Shown here one piece after another: positions 35,684 through 44,507 of a stretch of 64,000 nucleotides of DNA. Every line of letters begins with the position of its first letter. The stretch's first letter is position 1. This stretch comes from VAZQ01 sp963817135 (GTDB lineage Bacteria > Pseudomonadota > Alphaproteobacteria > Rhizobiales > Xanthobacteraceae). The DNA is taken from positions 124,001 to 188,000 of the forward strand of contig CAWFNG010000001.1 in the NCBI GenBank assembly GCA_963817135.1. Reading direction: 5' to 3'. Under the pieces are notes generated by a model. The model had not been told where the DNA came from and searched no databases. It worked only from the letters and a program-made list of their open reading frames with translations. The position numbers and the translations under genes were made by a program.

Positions 35684-38293
35684 ATGGAAGAGTGCAAAGA
35701 CAACCCGGTGCCGATCGCTGACAAGGTTCGCCCGCGAGGCGCAGGCGTCGTCAGGAGCACCACCGATACGGCATCGGATGAGGACGAGATCGCTGAGATA
35801 AAGAGCGCTGTCCTCGCCAAGTTGACGCTTGCGGTCGGCAAGGATGCGGCGGCGGCAACCGATCGGGACTGGTTCGTCGCCGCGGCGCTGACCGCGCGCG
35901 ACCGCGTCATCCATCGCTGGCTCGCCGCCGAGCGCGCGAGCCGCGCGAAAGGCCGCAAATGTGTCTACTATCTGTCGCTCGAGTTCCTGATCGGCCGGCT
36001 ATTCAACGACGTGCTCGGAAATCTAGGGCTCGGCAAAATCGTCAATGCGGCGCTCGGCGATCTCGGCGTCGACCTTGTGCGGCTGCGCGCGTCAGAGCCG
36101 GATGCTGCGCTCGGCAATGGCGGCCTCGGGCGTCTCGCCGCCTGTTTCATGGAGAGCATGGCAACGTTCGGGATTCCGGCCTACGGCTACGGAATTCGCT
36201 ACGATCACGGCCTGTTCCGGCAAGTCATCCGCGATGGATGGCAGCAGGAGTACCCGGAGGAATGGCTGTCGTTCGGCAATCCCTGGGAGTTCGCGCGGCC
36301 GGAAGCGATCTACGACATCCACTTCGGGGGCCGCGTCGAACGAGCTGTCGGGCCGCGGGGCATTGCCCACTCGGTCTGGCATCCCGATGAGACAATCGAA
36401 GCGTTGGCCTATGACACTCCGATCGTGGGATGGCGAGGTCGGCACGTGAATCCCCTGCGACTGTGGTCCGCGCGCGCGGCCGACCCGGTTCGGCTCGATG
36501 CATTCAACCGGGGCGAACATGTGGCTGCGCTGTCGGAGCAGGCACGGGCGGAAGCGATCTCGAAGATTCTCTACCCGAGCGACGAAACCTCGGCGGGGCA
36601 GGAGTTGCGGCTGCGGCAGGAATATTTTCTTGTCTCCGCGTCGCTGCAGGACCTCGTGCACCGGCACCTATGCACCGACGGCGACATCCATTGTCTCCCC
36701 GACCTCGCTGCGATTCAGCTCAACGACACGCATCCGAGCATCGCCGTCCCCGAGCTGATGCGACTCCTGATCGACCTGCACGGGCTGCCGTGGGACGAAG
36801 CCTGGCGTATAACCGTCGAGACCTTGTCCTACACCAACCACACGTTATTGCCGGAAGCGCTCGAGAGCTGGCCACTCCCGCTATTCGAACGCATGCTGCC
36901 GAGACATCTGGAGATTATTTATCGCATCAACGAGCAGCACCTGCGGCTTGCACGCGAGAAATGCCATGACGGCCACGACATGCTGGCTGCGGTCTCCCTG
37001 ATCGATGAGCGCAGCCGACGCCTGCGGATGGGGCATCTCGCGTTCGTCGGCTCGCACCGAAGCAATGGCGTGTCCGCGCTGCACACCGAGTTGATGCGAA
37101 AGACCGTTTTCCGTCAGCTCCACGAGCTTTATCCGGACCGCATCGTCAACAAGACGAACGGCATCAATTTCCGCCGCTGGCTCATGCAGGCCAATCCCGG
37201 CTTGACCAAGCTCTTGTGCGAGGTCTGCGGGGCTGCCGTGTTGGATGATCAGACCGCGATCGTTCGCCTTGCCGATCACGCCGACGATGCCTCGCTGCAA
37301 GCGCGCTTCAGCACCGTCAAACGCGCCAACAAGGTTGCGCTCGTGCGCCTCATCTACGAACAAACGGGATTATGCGTCGACCCGGATGCGCTGTTCGACG
37401 TGCAGATCAAACGCATCCATGAATACAAACGCCAGTTGCTCAACCTTCTTGAAACGATCGCGCTCTATGCGCAGATGCGCGCAGAACCCAACCGCGGCTG
37501 GGTGCCGCGCGTGAAGATTTTTGCCGGCAAGGCGGCAGCCGGCTACACGCAGGCGAAATTGATCATCAAGCTCGCGAACGATGTGGCGAGCGTGGTGAAC
37601 AACGACCCGGCGGTCCGCGATATCCTCAAGGTCGTCTTCATTCCGAACTACAACGTGACCCTGGCCGAATCGATCATTCCGGCGGCCGACCTGTCCGAGC
37701 AGATCTCGACCGCCGGGATGGAAGCCTCCGGCACGGGCAACATGAAGCTCGCGCTCAACGGCGCACTTACAATCGGCACGCTCGACGGGGCCAATATCGA
37801 GATTCGCGATCACGTCGGCGTGGACAATATCATTATCTTCGGTCTCAAGGCGCACGAGGTGGAGGAGCGCCGCCGCAGCGGGCTCGATGCGACAGCCGCC
37901 ATCGCCGGGTCGCCGCAACTCGCCGGGGCGATCGGCGCGCTCGAATCCGGCTTGTTCACCGGCGACGAGGTCGGCCGCTTTACTCCTCTCGCGAATGCCC
38001 TGCGATACCACGATTATTACATGATCACCGCGGACTTCGACGCCTACTATGCGGCACAGCGCCGGATCGACCAGCTGCGGCAATCGGCATCCGCCTGGGC
38101 GCGCATGAGCATCCTTAACGTCGCCAACATGGCCTGGTTCTCCGCCGACCGGGCCATCAGCGAATACGCACGTGACATCTGGAATGTGCCGATCGAGCGG
38201 TCCGGAGAAATTCCCCCACGCTGCTCGCCCGCATCGACGAGGTCTGGTGTTGTGAGCCCCTCACCCGCCTCGCCGCTGCGCGGCTCAGATTAA
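35684..38293 (+). CDS. glgP: Glycogen/starch/alpha-glucan phosphorylase
   Basis: This PLP enzyme of about 869 residues releases glucose-1-phosphate from glycogen. YYLSLEFLIGRLFNDVL, NGGLGRLAACFMES and GYGIRYDHGLFRQ are family hallmarks. The PLP lysine lies in EASGTGNMKLALNG near residue 688. The frame is open to 35594, but the ATG at 35684 is closer to the normal start. The homology ends around YARDIWNV; the last 25 or so residues (PPRCSPASTRSG and on) look like read-through after a C5 run near 38215 and may reflect another frameshift. No other glycogen gene is adjacent. Confidence 0.93.
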   Translation: MEECKDNPVPIADKVRPRGAGVVRSTTDTASDEDEIAEIKSAVLAKLTLAVGKDAAAATDRDWFVAAALTARDRVIHRWLAAERASRAKGRKCVYYLSLEFLIGRLFNDVLGNLGLGKIVNAALGDLGVDLVRLRASEPDAALGNGGLGRLAACFMESMATFGIPAYGYGIRYDHGLFRQVIRDGWQQEYPEEWLSFGNPWEFARPEAIYDIHFGGRVERAVGPRGIAHSVWHPDETIEALAYDTPIVGWRGRHVNPLRLWSARAADPVRLDAFNRGEHVAALSEQARAEAISKILYPSDETSAGQELRLRQEYFLVSASLQDLVHRHLCTDGDIHCLPDLAAIQLNDTHPSIAVPELMRLLIDLHGLPWDEAWRITVETLSYTNHTLLPEALESWPLPLFERMLPRHLEIIYRINEQHLRLAREKCHDGHDMLAAVSLIDERSRRLRMGHLAFVGSHRSNGVSALHTELMRKTVFRQLHELYPDRIVNKTNGINFRRWLMQANPGLTKLLCEVCGAAVLDDQTAIVRLADHADDASLQARFSTVKRANKVALVRLIYEQTGLCVDPDALFDVQIKRIHEYKRQLLNLLETIALYAQMRAEPNRGWVPRVKIFAGKAAAGYTQAKLIIKLANDVASVVNNDPAVRDILKVVFIPNYNVTLAESIIPAADLSEQISTAGMEASGTGNMKLALNGALTIGTLDGANIEIRDHVGVDNIIIFGLKAHEVEERRRSGLDATAAIAGSPQLAGAIGALESGLFTGDEVGRFTPLANALRYHDYYMITADFDAYYAAQRRIDQLRQSASAWARMSILNVANMAWFSADRAISEYARDIWNVPIERSGEIPPRCSPASTRSGVVSPSPASPLRGSD

Positions 38294-38626
38294 TATGGCG
38301 TTTGAAACGATGCGCGATAGCGGTCATGCGCCAAATGCAGCCCATTACGAACGGCAGCTCCGCAGGGCGCGCGCTATCGTCGCGCGGCTGCGCGGCAGCT
38401 AACGAGCAACAATCCGTACTGAAGTTGCCGGCTTGGACTGTCCCGTCGTAAGCGATAAGGAAATGCGCCGCGGTGTCCATCACTCGCTTTCAATAGAGCG
38501 GTTCGAAGATCGAGACAAAAAGGCTCCTCCATTACCGAAATTTAATCCTCCAAGGCGAATTACAGGCTTCGGGGAAACTTGTTTTTCAATAAGCTGGCCA
38601 GCGTCTCGCTTCAGCTGGAGGGACCT
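38294..38626. other. Region without a firmly supported gene
   Basis: A 35-codon frame (38295-38402, product MAFETMRDSG...VARLRGS) begins at the glycogen phosphorylase stop. It has a plausible helical, basic tail but no clear ribosome site. Nothing else is visible. Confidence 0.35.
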
Positions 38627-38839
38627 ATGCATTGGAATGCGATTTCGGAGTGGCGCCAAAAGAGAGCGCTTCGTCAAATGCTCAATGATCCCCGGGCCGC
38701 GAGAGGATTTCGCTCAATTGGGCAACTTGAAAAAGGCATCGGTGCCGATCGCGCAACGACGGAGCGTTTGCTTCTGGCAATCGGGGCGACAAAGTCCGAC
38801 GCGGCTGAGGAGTGGACACTTACTCCAATCAGCGCCTGA
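38627..38839 (+). CDS. Hypothetical small protein, 70 aa
   Basis: The ATG at 38627 follows CTGGAGGGACCT. The product (MHWNAISEWRQKRALRQML, then RGFRSIGQLEKGIGADRATTERLLLAIGA) looks like a compact helix-turn-helix-like or marginal winged-helix fold with a C-terminal TLTPISA tail. I recall similar small proteins in Bradyrhizobium-type genomes but know no function. It converges on the collagen-like gene, with 13 bp between the stops. Confidence 0.65.
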   Translation: MHWNAISEWRQKRALRQMLNDPRAARGFRSIGQLEKGIGADRATTERLLLAIGATKSDAAEEWTLTPISA

Positions 38840-38852
38840 GCCGCTACCCCCC

Positions 38853-39279
38853 TTATTTGGGCGGCTCTACTGTCGCAGTTGGACCCGCTGGTCCCGGCGG
38901 CCCCGCTGGTCCTGGCGGTCCCGGTGGCCCCGCTGGCACCCGGCGGCCCCGGTGGTCCTTGTGGCCCTGCCGGTCCTACTGATCCCTGGACTCCGCAGTT
39001 CTGGACCATCGCTGTCTTCTTATCACTACCCGCGCTGGCCTCTATGATGCACGTAGTCGGCAACTCCATTCCCTGCCAAGTGAATCGTCCATTTCGAGTG
39101 GGAACCTCGACGCTCTTGCCGGGGCTGATCGTCAAAGTGATATTCGGCACTTGCGGCTGAATGCGTCCGCTGACACTCAGCCCAGACGGTGTGATTTGTG
39201 CCTGATAAATTGTGATTTCCGCCGAGGCAGGAGTTGCCAATGCGATGCAAGTAACAACAAGTCCAATGGCTGCGCGCAT
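38853..39279 (-). CDS. Collagen-like secreted protein with frameshift in the Gly-X-Y tract
   Basis: The product has a clean signal peptide (MRAAIGLVVTCIALATPASA), then a beta-rich domain of about 70 residues with two cysteines. A Gly-X-Y repeat then starts at GSVGPAGPQGPPGPPGASG. Within the repeat the frame changes near 38920: the current frame continues as TARTSGAAG for 80 more codons through a neighbour. A +1 shift instead gives GPPGPAGPPGPAGPTAT and a stop at 38853. The intact gene is therefore about 141 codons. The slip is in a GC-rich repeat and may be an error or a phase-variable site. Confidence 0.72.
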
Positions 39280-39367
39280 AGGATTCCCTCTTTGCCCATC
39301 ACGACCAAAGATAGGACGGCGTTGATCCTATCGTCAATGATACCGACCTTGCACGACGGAAATTCCC

Positions 39368-40351
39368 ATGCTCCGATGGTTTGCCGCCCTCGCCTTCATC
39401 TGCATCCTGTCGCTGGTTCCCGCGCCAGGTGGCAACACGGCGTTTGCGCAGGGCGGGTACCCGACAAGACCTGTAAAATTTCTCATTCCGTATCCCGGCG
39501 GTGGCACCAACGACGTGCTTGCCCGAATCGTCGGCGACAAGTTGCAGGCGAAGTGGGGCCAGCCGGTCATCATAGAGAACCGCCCCGGCGGTGGCGGCAA
39601 CATCGGTGCTGCGCTGGCGGCGCAGGCGGACCCCGATGGCTACACCCTGCTGGTGTCGGCAACGCCGCCGCTCGCCACCAACCGGAGCCTCTACAAGGAG
39701 TTGTCCTACAAGCCGGAAGAATTCGTGCCGATCACAAATTTCGGATCGGTGCCCAATCTCGTAATCGTGCGCAAAGGGCTGCCGGTGAATTCCGTCAGCG
39801 AGTTGATTGCGCACGCGAAGGCGAATCCTGACAAGCTCGTCTATGGCAGCCAGGGGGCCGGCAATACTCCCCACCTTACCGCCAACATGTTCATGACCAT
39901 GACCGGCACCAGCATGGTGCATGTGCCGTATCGCGGCGAGACACTGGTCTACAACGACATGCTCGGGGAGCGCGTCGATGTCTTCTTCGGCAACATATCG
40001 GGGGCGTTCGCTCTTTATCGCGACGGCAGGCTCAAGGTCTTGGCGGTGACCGACAGGGCGCGCGCCGCGGCGATGGCGGATGTGCCGACCAGCGCCGAGG
40101 TCGGGCTTCCCGACCTTCTCTCGGGCGTCTGGTACGCGATGGTCGGACCGCCCAAGCTCAAGCCGGAACTGCGGGATCAGATCGCCAAGGCGACCATCGA
40201 GGTGCTCAAGATGCCGGACGTGCAGCAGCGCTTCCGCGCCCTCAATGTCGAGCCGGATGGCAGCACGCCGGCCGAAACGGCTGCCTTCATCAAGGACGAA
40301 GTCCGGCGCTGGGGCGAGGTGATACGCGCAAACCATATCATGGCAGAGTGA
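39368..40351 (+). CDS. Bug family (TctC-type) substrate-binding protein 1
   Basis: This 327-residue periplasmic receptor has a Sec-type leader with cleavage near AFAQ, and the family pattern YPTRPVKFLIPYPGGGTNDVLAR, IIENRPGGGGNIGAA, MVHVPYRGETLVYNDML. Bug proteins bind carboxylates or related anions with two water-mediated contacts, often for TctAB transporters, but no membrane subunits are encoded nearby. First of three tandem paralogues; the next starts 9 bp after its stop. Confidence 0.93.
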   Translation: MLRWFAALAFICILSLVPAPGGNTAFAQGGYPTRPVKFLIPYPGGGTNDVLARIVGDKLQAKWGQPVIIENRPGGGGNIGAALAAQADPDGYTLLVSATPPLATNRSLYKELSYKPEEFVPITNFGSVPNLVIVRKGLPVNSVSELIAHAKANPDKLVYGSQGAGNTPHLTANMFMTMTGTSMVHVPYRGETLVYNDMLGERVDVFFGNISGAFALYRDGRLKVLAVTDRARAAAMADVPTSAEVGLPDLLSGVWYAMVGPPKLKPELRDQIAKATIEVLKMPDVQQRFRALNVEPDGSTPAETAAFIKDEVRRWGEVIRANHIMAE

Positions 40352-40360
40352 GAGGATCGC

Positions 40361-41332
40361 ATGACAGTTCAACGTCGCCGATTCCTGCATCTGGCAGCAG
40401 GTGCTGTCGCGCTGCCGGCCGTCTCGCGTATCGCGAATGCGCAGGGTTATCCAAGTCGGACGGTGCGCATCGTCGTCGGCTTTCCCCCCGGACAGGCAAT
40501 CGACATCTCCGCGCGGCTCATGGCGGAATGGCTGCAGCAGCGTCTCGGTCAGACATTCATCGTCGAGAACCGGCCGGGTGCCGCCGCCAATGTCGCTACC
40601 GAGATGGTAGCGCGCTCTCCAGCGGACGGTTACACGCTCTTGATCGTTTCGTCGAACAACGTGATCAACACCACGCTCTATGGCACCGTCGATTTCGCCC
40701 GCGAAATTGCTCCGATCGCCACCTTCGGCCGCGGCTATCAGGTTCTCAATGTCAATAATTCGTTGCCGGTGAAAACCGTCCCCGACCTCATCGCCTTTGC
40801 CAAGGCCGATCCCGGCAAGCTCAGCATGGCGTCGCCGGGAATTGGAAGTGCCGGTCATGTCGCCGGCGAGATGTTCAAGATGATGACGGGCGTGAACATG
40901 CTGCATGTGCCGTACCGCGGCTCGGTGCCGGCGCTGACGGACCTCATGAGCGGGCAGGTCCAGGTCATGTTCGACAACCTGCCCTCGTCGATCGAGCACA
41001 TCAGGGCCGGAACGATTCGTGCGCTTGCGGTCACGCCCGCCACGCGCTCGCAGGTCCTGCCGAATGTCCCGACCATCGGCGAGTTGGTGCCGGGCTACGT
41101 GGGCGGCGGCTGGTCCGGAATTGGCGCGCCTGCCCAGACGCCGGCGGAAATCATCGATTTGCTCAACCGTGAGATCAATACCGCGCTCGCCGAGCCGAAG
41201 ATAAAGGGGCGGCTCGAGAACCTAGGCAGCCCGGTCCTGCTGATGTCGCCCGCGGAATTCCGCAAGCTCATCGCCGAGGAGACCGAGCGATGGGCGAAGG
41301 TGATCAAGTTCGCGAAGATCAAGCCGGAGTGA
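40361..41332 (+). CDS. Bug family substrate-binding protein 2
   Basis: A 323-residue paralogue with a twin-arginine leader (QRRRFLHLAAGAVALPA) and the Bug motifs VGFPPGQAIDISARLMAE, IVENRPGAAANVATE and MLHVPYRGSVPALTDL. It is much closer to protein 3 than to protein 1, as the near-identical leaders show, so the 2/3 pair is a recent duplication. Ligand unknown. Confidence 0.93.
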   Translation: MTVQRRRFLHLAAGAVALPAVSRIANAQGYPSRTVRIVVGFPPGQAIDISARLMAEWLQQRLGQTFIVENRPGAAANVATEMVARSPADGYTLLIVSSNNVINTTLYGTVDFAREIAPIATFGRGYQVLNVNNSLPVKTVPDLIAFAKADPGKLSMASPGIGSAGHVAGEMFKMMTGVNMLHVPYRGSVPALTDLMSGQVQVMFDNLPSSIEHIRAGTIRALAVTPATRSQVLPNVPTIGELVPGYVGGGWSGIGAPAQTPAEIIDLLNREINTALAEPKIKGRLENLGSPVLLMSPAEFRKLIAEETERWAKVIKFAKIKPE

Positions 41333-41355
41333 GGCGCGCGACGGCAACGGATCGC

Positions 41356-41523
41356 CTAGTGGTCCGAATTCCGAAGTTCGCCACCACTCGCGGCACGTTC
41401 AGATGCGAACTTCGGAATCTCAGGACCACTAGCAACTCTATGATTTCTAGTGCGGTTTTGAATTTGAGGTTCCTAAACGAGCTTGCGGCCAGTTATGATA
41501 GGAACTTCAAATTCACCGCACTA
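41356..41523. repeat. Double-hairpin dispersed repeat (family C), copy 2
   Basis: The same arrangement as 29919-30084: unit A at 41356-41432 and unit B at 41448-41523. Differences are few (for example CCGAATTCC against CCGATTCC, and TTTGAGG against TTTGAAG). It occupies almost the whole gap between the second and third Bug genes, consistent with insertion after their duplication. Confidence 0.88.
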
Positions 41524-41569
41524 GTGGTGCATAATGAATGACGCCCGCAAAACCGCTCTGGGGGACATC

Positions 41570-42547
41570 ATGAAACTTCCCCGCCGTCGATTTCTGCATC
41601 TGGCCGCGGGTGCGGCCGCGCTCCCGGTCGTCTCGCGCGTCGCTTGGGCGCAACCCTATCCGACGCGGCCGGTGCACTTAATCTCCGGCTTTCCAGCCGG
41701 CGGCCCGAACGACATCGTCGCGCGCCTGATGGGCCAATGGCTGTCGGAGCGGCTCGGTCAGCAATTCATCATCGAGAATCGGCCGGGCGCCGGCAGCAAT
41801 ATCGCCACCGACGCGGTCATCCGTGCGGCCCCGGACGGCTATACGCTGCTCATGGTTGCTACTCCGAATGCGATCAACGCCACACTTTACGAAACGCTCA
41901 ATTTCAATTTCATCCGCGACATCGCGCCGGTTGCGGCCATCATCCGAGTGCCCAATGTGATGCTGCTGCATCCATCCGTTCCGGCCAAGACGGTTCCCGA
42001 ATTCATTGCCTATGCCAAGGCCAATCCGGGCAAGCTCACCATGGCATCACCGGGCAATGGCTCATCGGGCCATATCTCCGGTGAGCTATTCAAGATGATG
42101 ACCGGCGTCGACATTCTGCACGTACCCTATCGTGGCGGGGCGCCCGCCCTTACCGATTTGGTCGCCGGACAGGTGCAGGTCTTGTTCAACCCCATGCCGT
42201 CGATGATCGAGTATGTCAGGGCTGGTACGCTGCGCGCGCTGGCGGTGACCACCGCAACGCGCGCGGAGGTGCTGCCGAACATCCCAACGGTGAGCGAGTT
42301 CGTGCCCGGCTACGAGGCAAGCACCTGGTTTGGTGTCGGTGCGCCGAAGGGCACGCCCGCCGGGATCATCGACAAGCTCAATAGCGACATCAATGCCGGG
42401 CTCGTCGACCCAAAGATCAAGGCGCGGCTTGCCGAATTGGGCGGCACTCCGCTCACAGGCTCACCCGCGGATTTTGGTAGGCTGATCGCCGAGGAAACTG
42501 AGAAATGGGCAAAGGTGGTCAAGTTCTCCGGTGCGAAGCCGGACTAG
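41570..42547 (+). CDS. Bug family substrate-binding protein 3
   Basis: The product of 325 residues starts MKLPRRRFLHLAAGAAALP, a twin-arginine leader closely similar to that of protein 2. It shows SGFPAGGPNDIVARLMGQ, IIENRPGAGSNIATDA, and ILHVPYRGGAPALTDLV. An in-frame ATG 12 codons upstream abuts the repeat and is less likely. Same fold and missing membrane partners as the other two. Confidence 0.93.
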   Translation: MKLPRRRFLHLAAGAAALPVVSRVAWAQPYPTRPVHLISGFPAGGPNDIVARLMGQWLSERLGQQFIIENRPGAGSNIATDAVIRAAPDGYTLLMVATPNAINATLYETLNFNFIRDIAPVAAIIRVPNVMLLHPSVPAKTVPEFIAYAKANPGKLTMASPGNGSSGHISGELFKMMTGVDILHVPYRGGAPALTDLVAGQVQVLFNPMPSMIEYVRAGTLRALAVTTATRAEVLPNIPTVSEFVPGYEASTWFGVGAPKGTPAGIIDKLNSDINAGLVDPKIKARLAELGGTPLTGSPADFGRLIAEETEKWAKVVKFSGAKPD

Positions 42548-42588
42548 ACGATCGATCCCATGCAACTGCTCATATTCAATACGTCTCT

Positions 42589-42602
42589 GTCATTCCGGGG
42601 CG
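42589..42602 (+). repeat. Solo terminus of family B element
   Basis: GTCATTCCGGGGCG is identical to the left end of the element at 23276. About 35 bases to its left also resemble the flank there (CATG...CTGCTCAT...CGTC), suggesting a truncated copy rather than chance. Confidence 0.55.
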
Positions 42603-42608
42603 GCACCT

Positions 42609-43592
42609 TTATTCGATAACCTCGTCTGCGCGCGCCAGCACGGTCGCCGGAATATCGATACGCAACGACTTCGCCGTTTTCAGGTTGACGAGTAGGTGGA
42701 ATTTCGTCGGCAGTATCACCGGCAATTCAGCCGGCTTTTCCCCCTTCACAATCCGGCCGACGTAATTGCCCGCTTGCCGATAGGCATCGGTTCGACTGGC
42801 GCCATAGCTGATGAGGCCGCCGGCTTCCGCCTGCTCGCGATCGGCGAAGATCATCGGCAACCCGTCGCGTGCCATGAGTACGACCAGCTTCACGCGCTCG
42901 CTGAAGAAAAAGGGGTCGGCACTTACGATGACTGCACGGACCTGCTGCTCCTTGATTGTGACGAAGGCACCGTCAATTTGGCTTGGCGTGCTGGCATTGA
43001 CAATCAGGAGCGGCTGCCCGAGGGCCGCTGCTGCCGCCTGCGCGGCCTTCCCTTCCTCGACGCTCGGCGGATTTTCGGGGTTCTGGAGCGCGGCGATGAC
43101 GCCTCCCCTTGGCACCAATTCGCGCGCTAAGTCCAATCGTTTGGTCACCACCGGTGAGGAGTAAAAACTCACGCCGGTAACGTTACCGCCTGGGCGGTTC
43201 AGACTCGTGACCAATCCGGGCGCGATCGGGTCGCCACCAATCGCGAACACGATCGGAATAGTCGTTGTCGCCGCTTTCGCCGCTAGTGCCGCAGGCGTGC
43301 CGCTGATCGCCGCGAGTACCGCGACTTTTCCGTTGACCAGATCGGCGGCCAAGCTTGGCAGGCGGTGGTAATCGCCCTCTGCCCAGCGGTATTCGATCGC
43401 GCCAGTGCGGCCTTCCACAAATCCCGTTTCATGGAGGCCTTGGTGAAATCCGGGGATGACGAGGCCGAGATCACTGTGGGACAGACTACTTAGAAACCCA
43501 ATTACTGGCACAGTCGATTGTTGCGCGCGCGCCGAGAGCGGCGACACTGCCACCGCCCCGCCGAGCAGCGTGATGAACTCGCGTCGCTTCAT
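42609..43592 (-). CDS. ABC transporter substrate-binding protein (ABC_sub_bind/TrpX-like)
   Basis: The 327-residue lipidless receptor has a twin-arginine leader (MKRREFITLLGGAVAVSP, cleavage at ARAQQ) and the PF04392 pattern: VIGFLSS, PIVFAIGGDPIAPGLV, RPGGNVTGVS, and the C-terminal NLKTAKSLRIDIPATVLARADEVIE. These orphan receptors are numerous in Bradyrhizobium relatives, and their ligands are mostly unknown. A fragment of another member is at 62322-62410. No permease or ATPase adjoins it. Confidence 0.9.
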   Translation of the reverse strand: MKRREFITLLGGAVAVSPLSARAQQSTVPVIGFLSSLSHSDLGLVIPGFHQGLHETGFVEGRTGAIEYRWAEGDYHRLPSLAADLVNGKVAVLAAISGTPAALAAKAATTTIPIVFAIGGDPIAPGLVTSLNRPGGNVTGVSFYSSPVVTKRLDLARELVPRGGVIAALQNPENPPSVEEGKAAQAAAAALGQPLLIVNASTPSQIDGAFVTIKEQQVRAVIVSADPFFFSERVKLVVLMARDGLPMIFADREQAEAGGLISYGASRTDAYRQAGNYVGRIVKGEKPAELPVILPTKFHLLVNLKTAKSLRIDIPATVLARADEVIE

Positions 43593-43753
43593 GTGCTTCC
43601 CCTCGATCGAGGATCACACTCTACCACATCATTGTCCCGAGTTGACGGTCCCGGAAAAGCCTCGGTCGTCAGACCAGGCTTTCCTTAGGCTTTCTATCGA
43701 CTGTTCAGCAAAGCACGCAATTCGGCACTTCGCGTTTGGCTCAGCCCCTGCCT

Positions 43754-44422
43754 CTACGGAGCATCGGTGGCGATGGGAAGACCAGCAGCGCGCCACTCTG
43801 GTAGACCGTCCTCCAATCGTCGAGCTTTGAATCCTCGCGCCCGCAGGATGGCGACTGCCTCATAAGAGAGAACACAGTAGGGACCGCGGCAGTAGGCTAC
43901 GATCTCTTGCGCGGGGTCGAATTCGGCAAGGCGCGTTTCAAGCTTGCGCAGCGGTATGCTTACGGCACCAGGCAGATGTCCCAAGGCAAACTCGTCTTCC
44001 GGCCGCACGTCAAGAATGGTGACTTCCCCCGCGCGTGATCGCTGTAAAAGTTCTTCGCGGCTTATTGGCTCCAGGCCGTCGCGATTGTGAAAGTAACTGC
44101 GTATGACCCGCTCAACCTCGGCCACATTTCGCTCAGCGATCCGGCGCAGCGCTGCCAGCAAGTCGAGAATGGAATCATCGACAAGCCGGTAGTAGACGAA
44201 TTTTCCGTCTCGCCTGTTCTCCACCAAACCGGCACGCCGCATGTGCTGAAGATGCTGCGAAGCGTTCGCGATTGACAGCCGGGTGCGATCCGCCAGTACC
44301 TCAACGCTACGTTCTCCCTGGGCGAGCTGCTCCAGGAGTTCGAGACGATGGGTATGCGCCAGGGATTTGGCGACGGCGGCGAACTGCGCAAACAGCGCCA
44401 GCTTTGGATTGCGGGTTGACAT
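43754..44422 (-). CDS. ArsR-family regulator fused to a rhodanese domain
   Basis: In the 222-residue protein, residues 1-100 form a winged helix (SVEVLADRTRLSIANASQHLQHMRRAGLVENRR). Residues 120-218 form a rhodanese domain (VTILDVRPEDEFALGHLPGA) with active-site loop CRGPYC. The combination suggests a sensor of sulfane sulfur or related reactive sulfur species, whose cysteine persulfidation would release DNA. It is divergent from the hydroxylase-SELENBP1 operon, with its predicted operator between them. Confidence 0.9.
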   Translation of the reverse strand: MSTRNPKLALFAQFAAVAKSLAHTHRLELLEQLAQGERSVEVLADRTRLSIANASQHLQHMRRAGLVENRRDGKFVYYRLVDDSILDLLAALRRIAERNVAEVERVIRSYFHNRDGLEPISREELLQRSRAGEVTILDVRPEDEFALGHLPGAVSIPLRKLETRLAEFDPAQEIVAYCRGPYCVLSYEAVAILRARGFKARRLEDGLPEWRAAGLPIATDAP

Positions 44423-44446
44423 GCTCCAGGAGCCTACTCTATCTTA

Positions 44447-44474
44447 TTCAAGCGAATGATTGAATGTATTCAAT
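44447..44474. promoter_or_regulatory. Overlapping palindromes, predicted ArsR operator
   Basis: Three AT-rich half-sites lie in series: ATTCAA (44447-44452), TTGAAT (44461-44466), ATTCAA (44469-44474). They form two overlapping inverted repeats (ATTCAA-N8-TTGAAT and TTGAAT-N2-ATTCAA). The site lies in the 85-bp gap between the divergent regulator and hydroxylase starts, where a dimeric winged-helix repressor would control both. Binding is inferred. Confidence 0.65.
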
Positions 44475-44507
44475 TTCTTGGTCAAGTAGCTAGGACGATC
44501 ACAAGCC

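Noticed and set aside
38879..39160. A + strand frame with Pro/Val/Leu repeats over the collagen tract
   Set aside because: It is the complement of the Gly-X-Y repeat. The minus-strand protein has a signal peptide and is the real gene.
39299..40999. A 566-codon minus-strand frame
   Set aside because: Antisense to two Bug receptor genes with intact leaders; composition is typical of a GC shadow.
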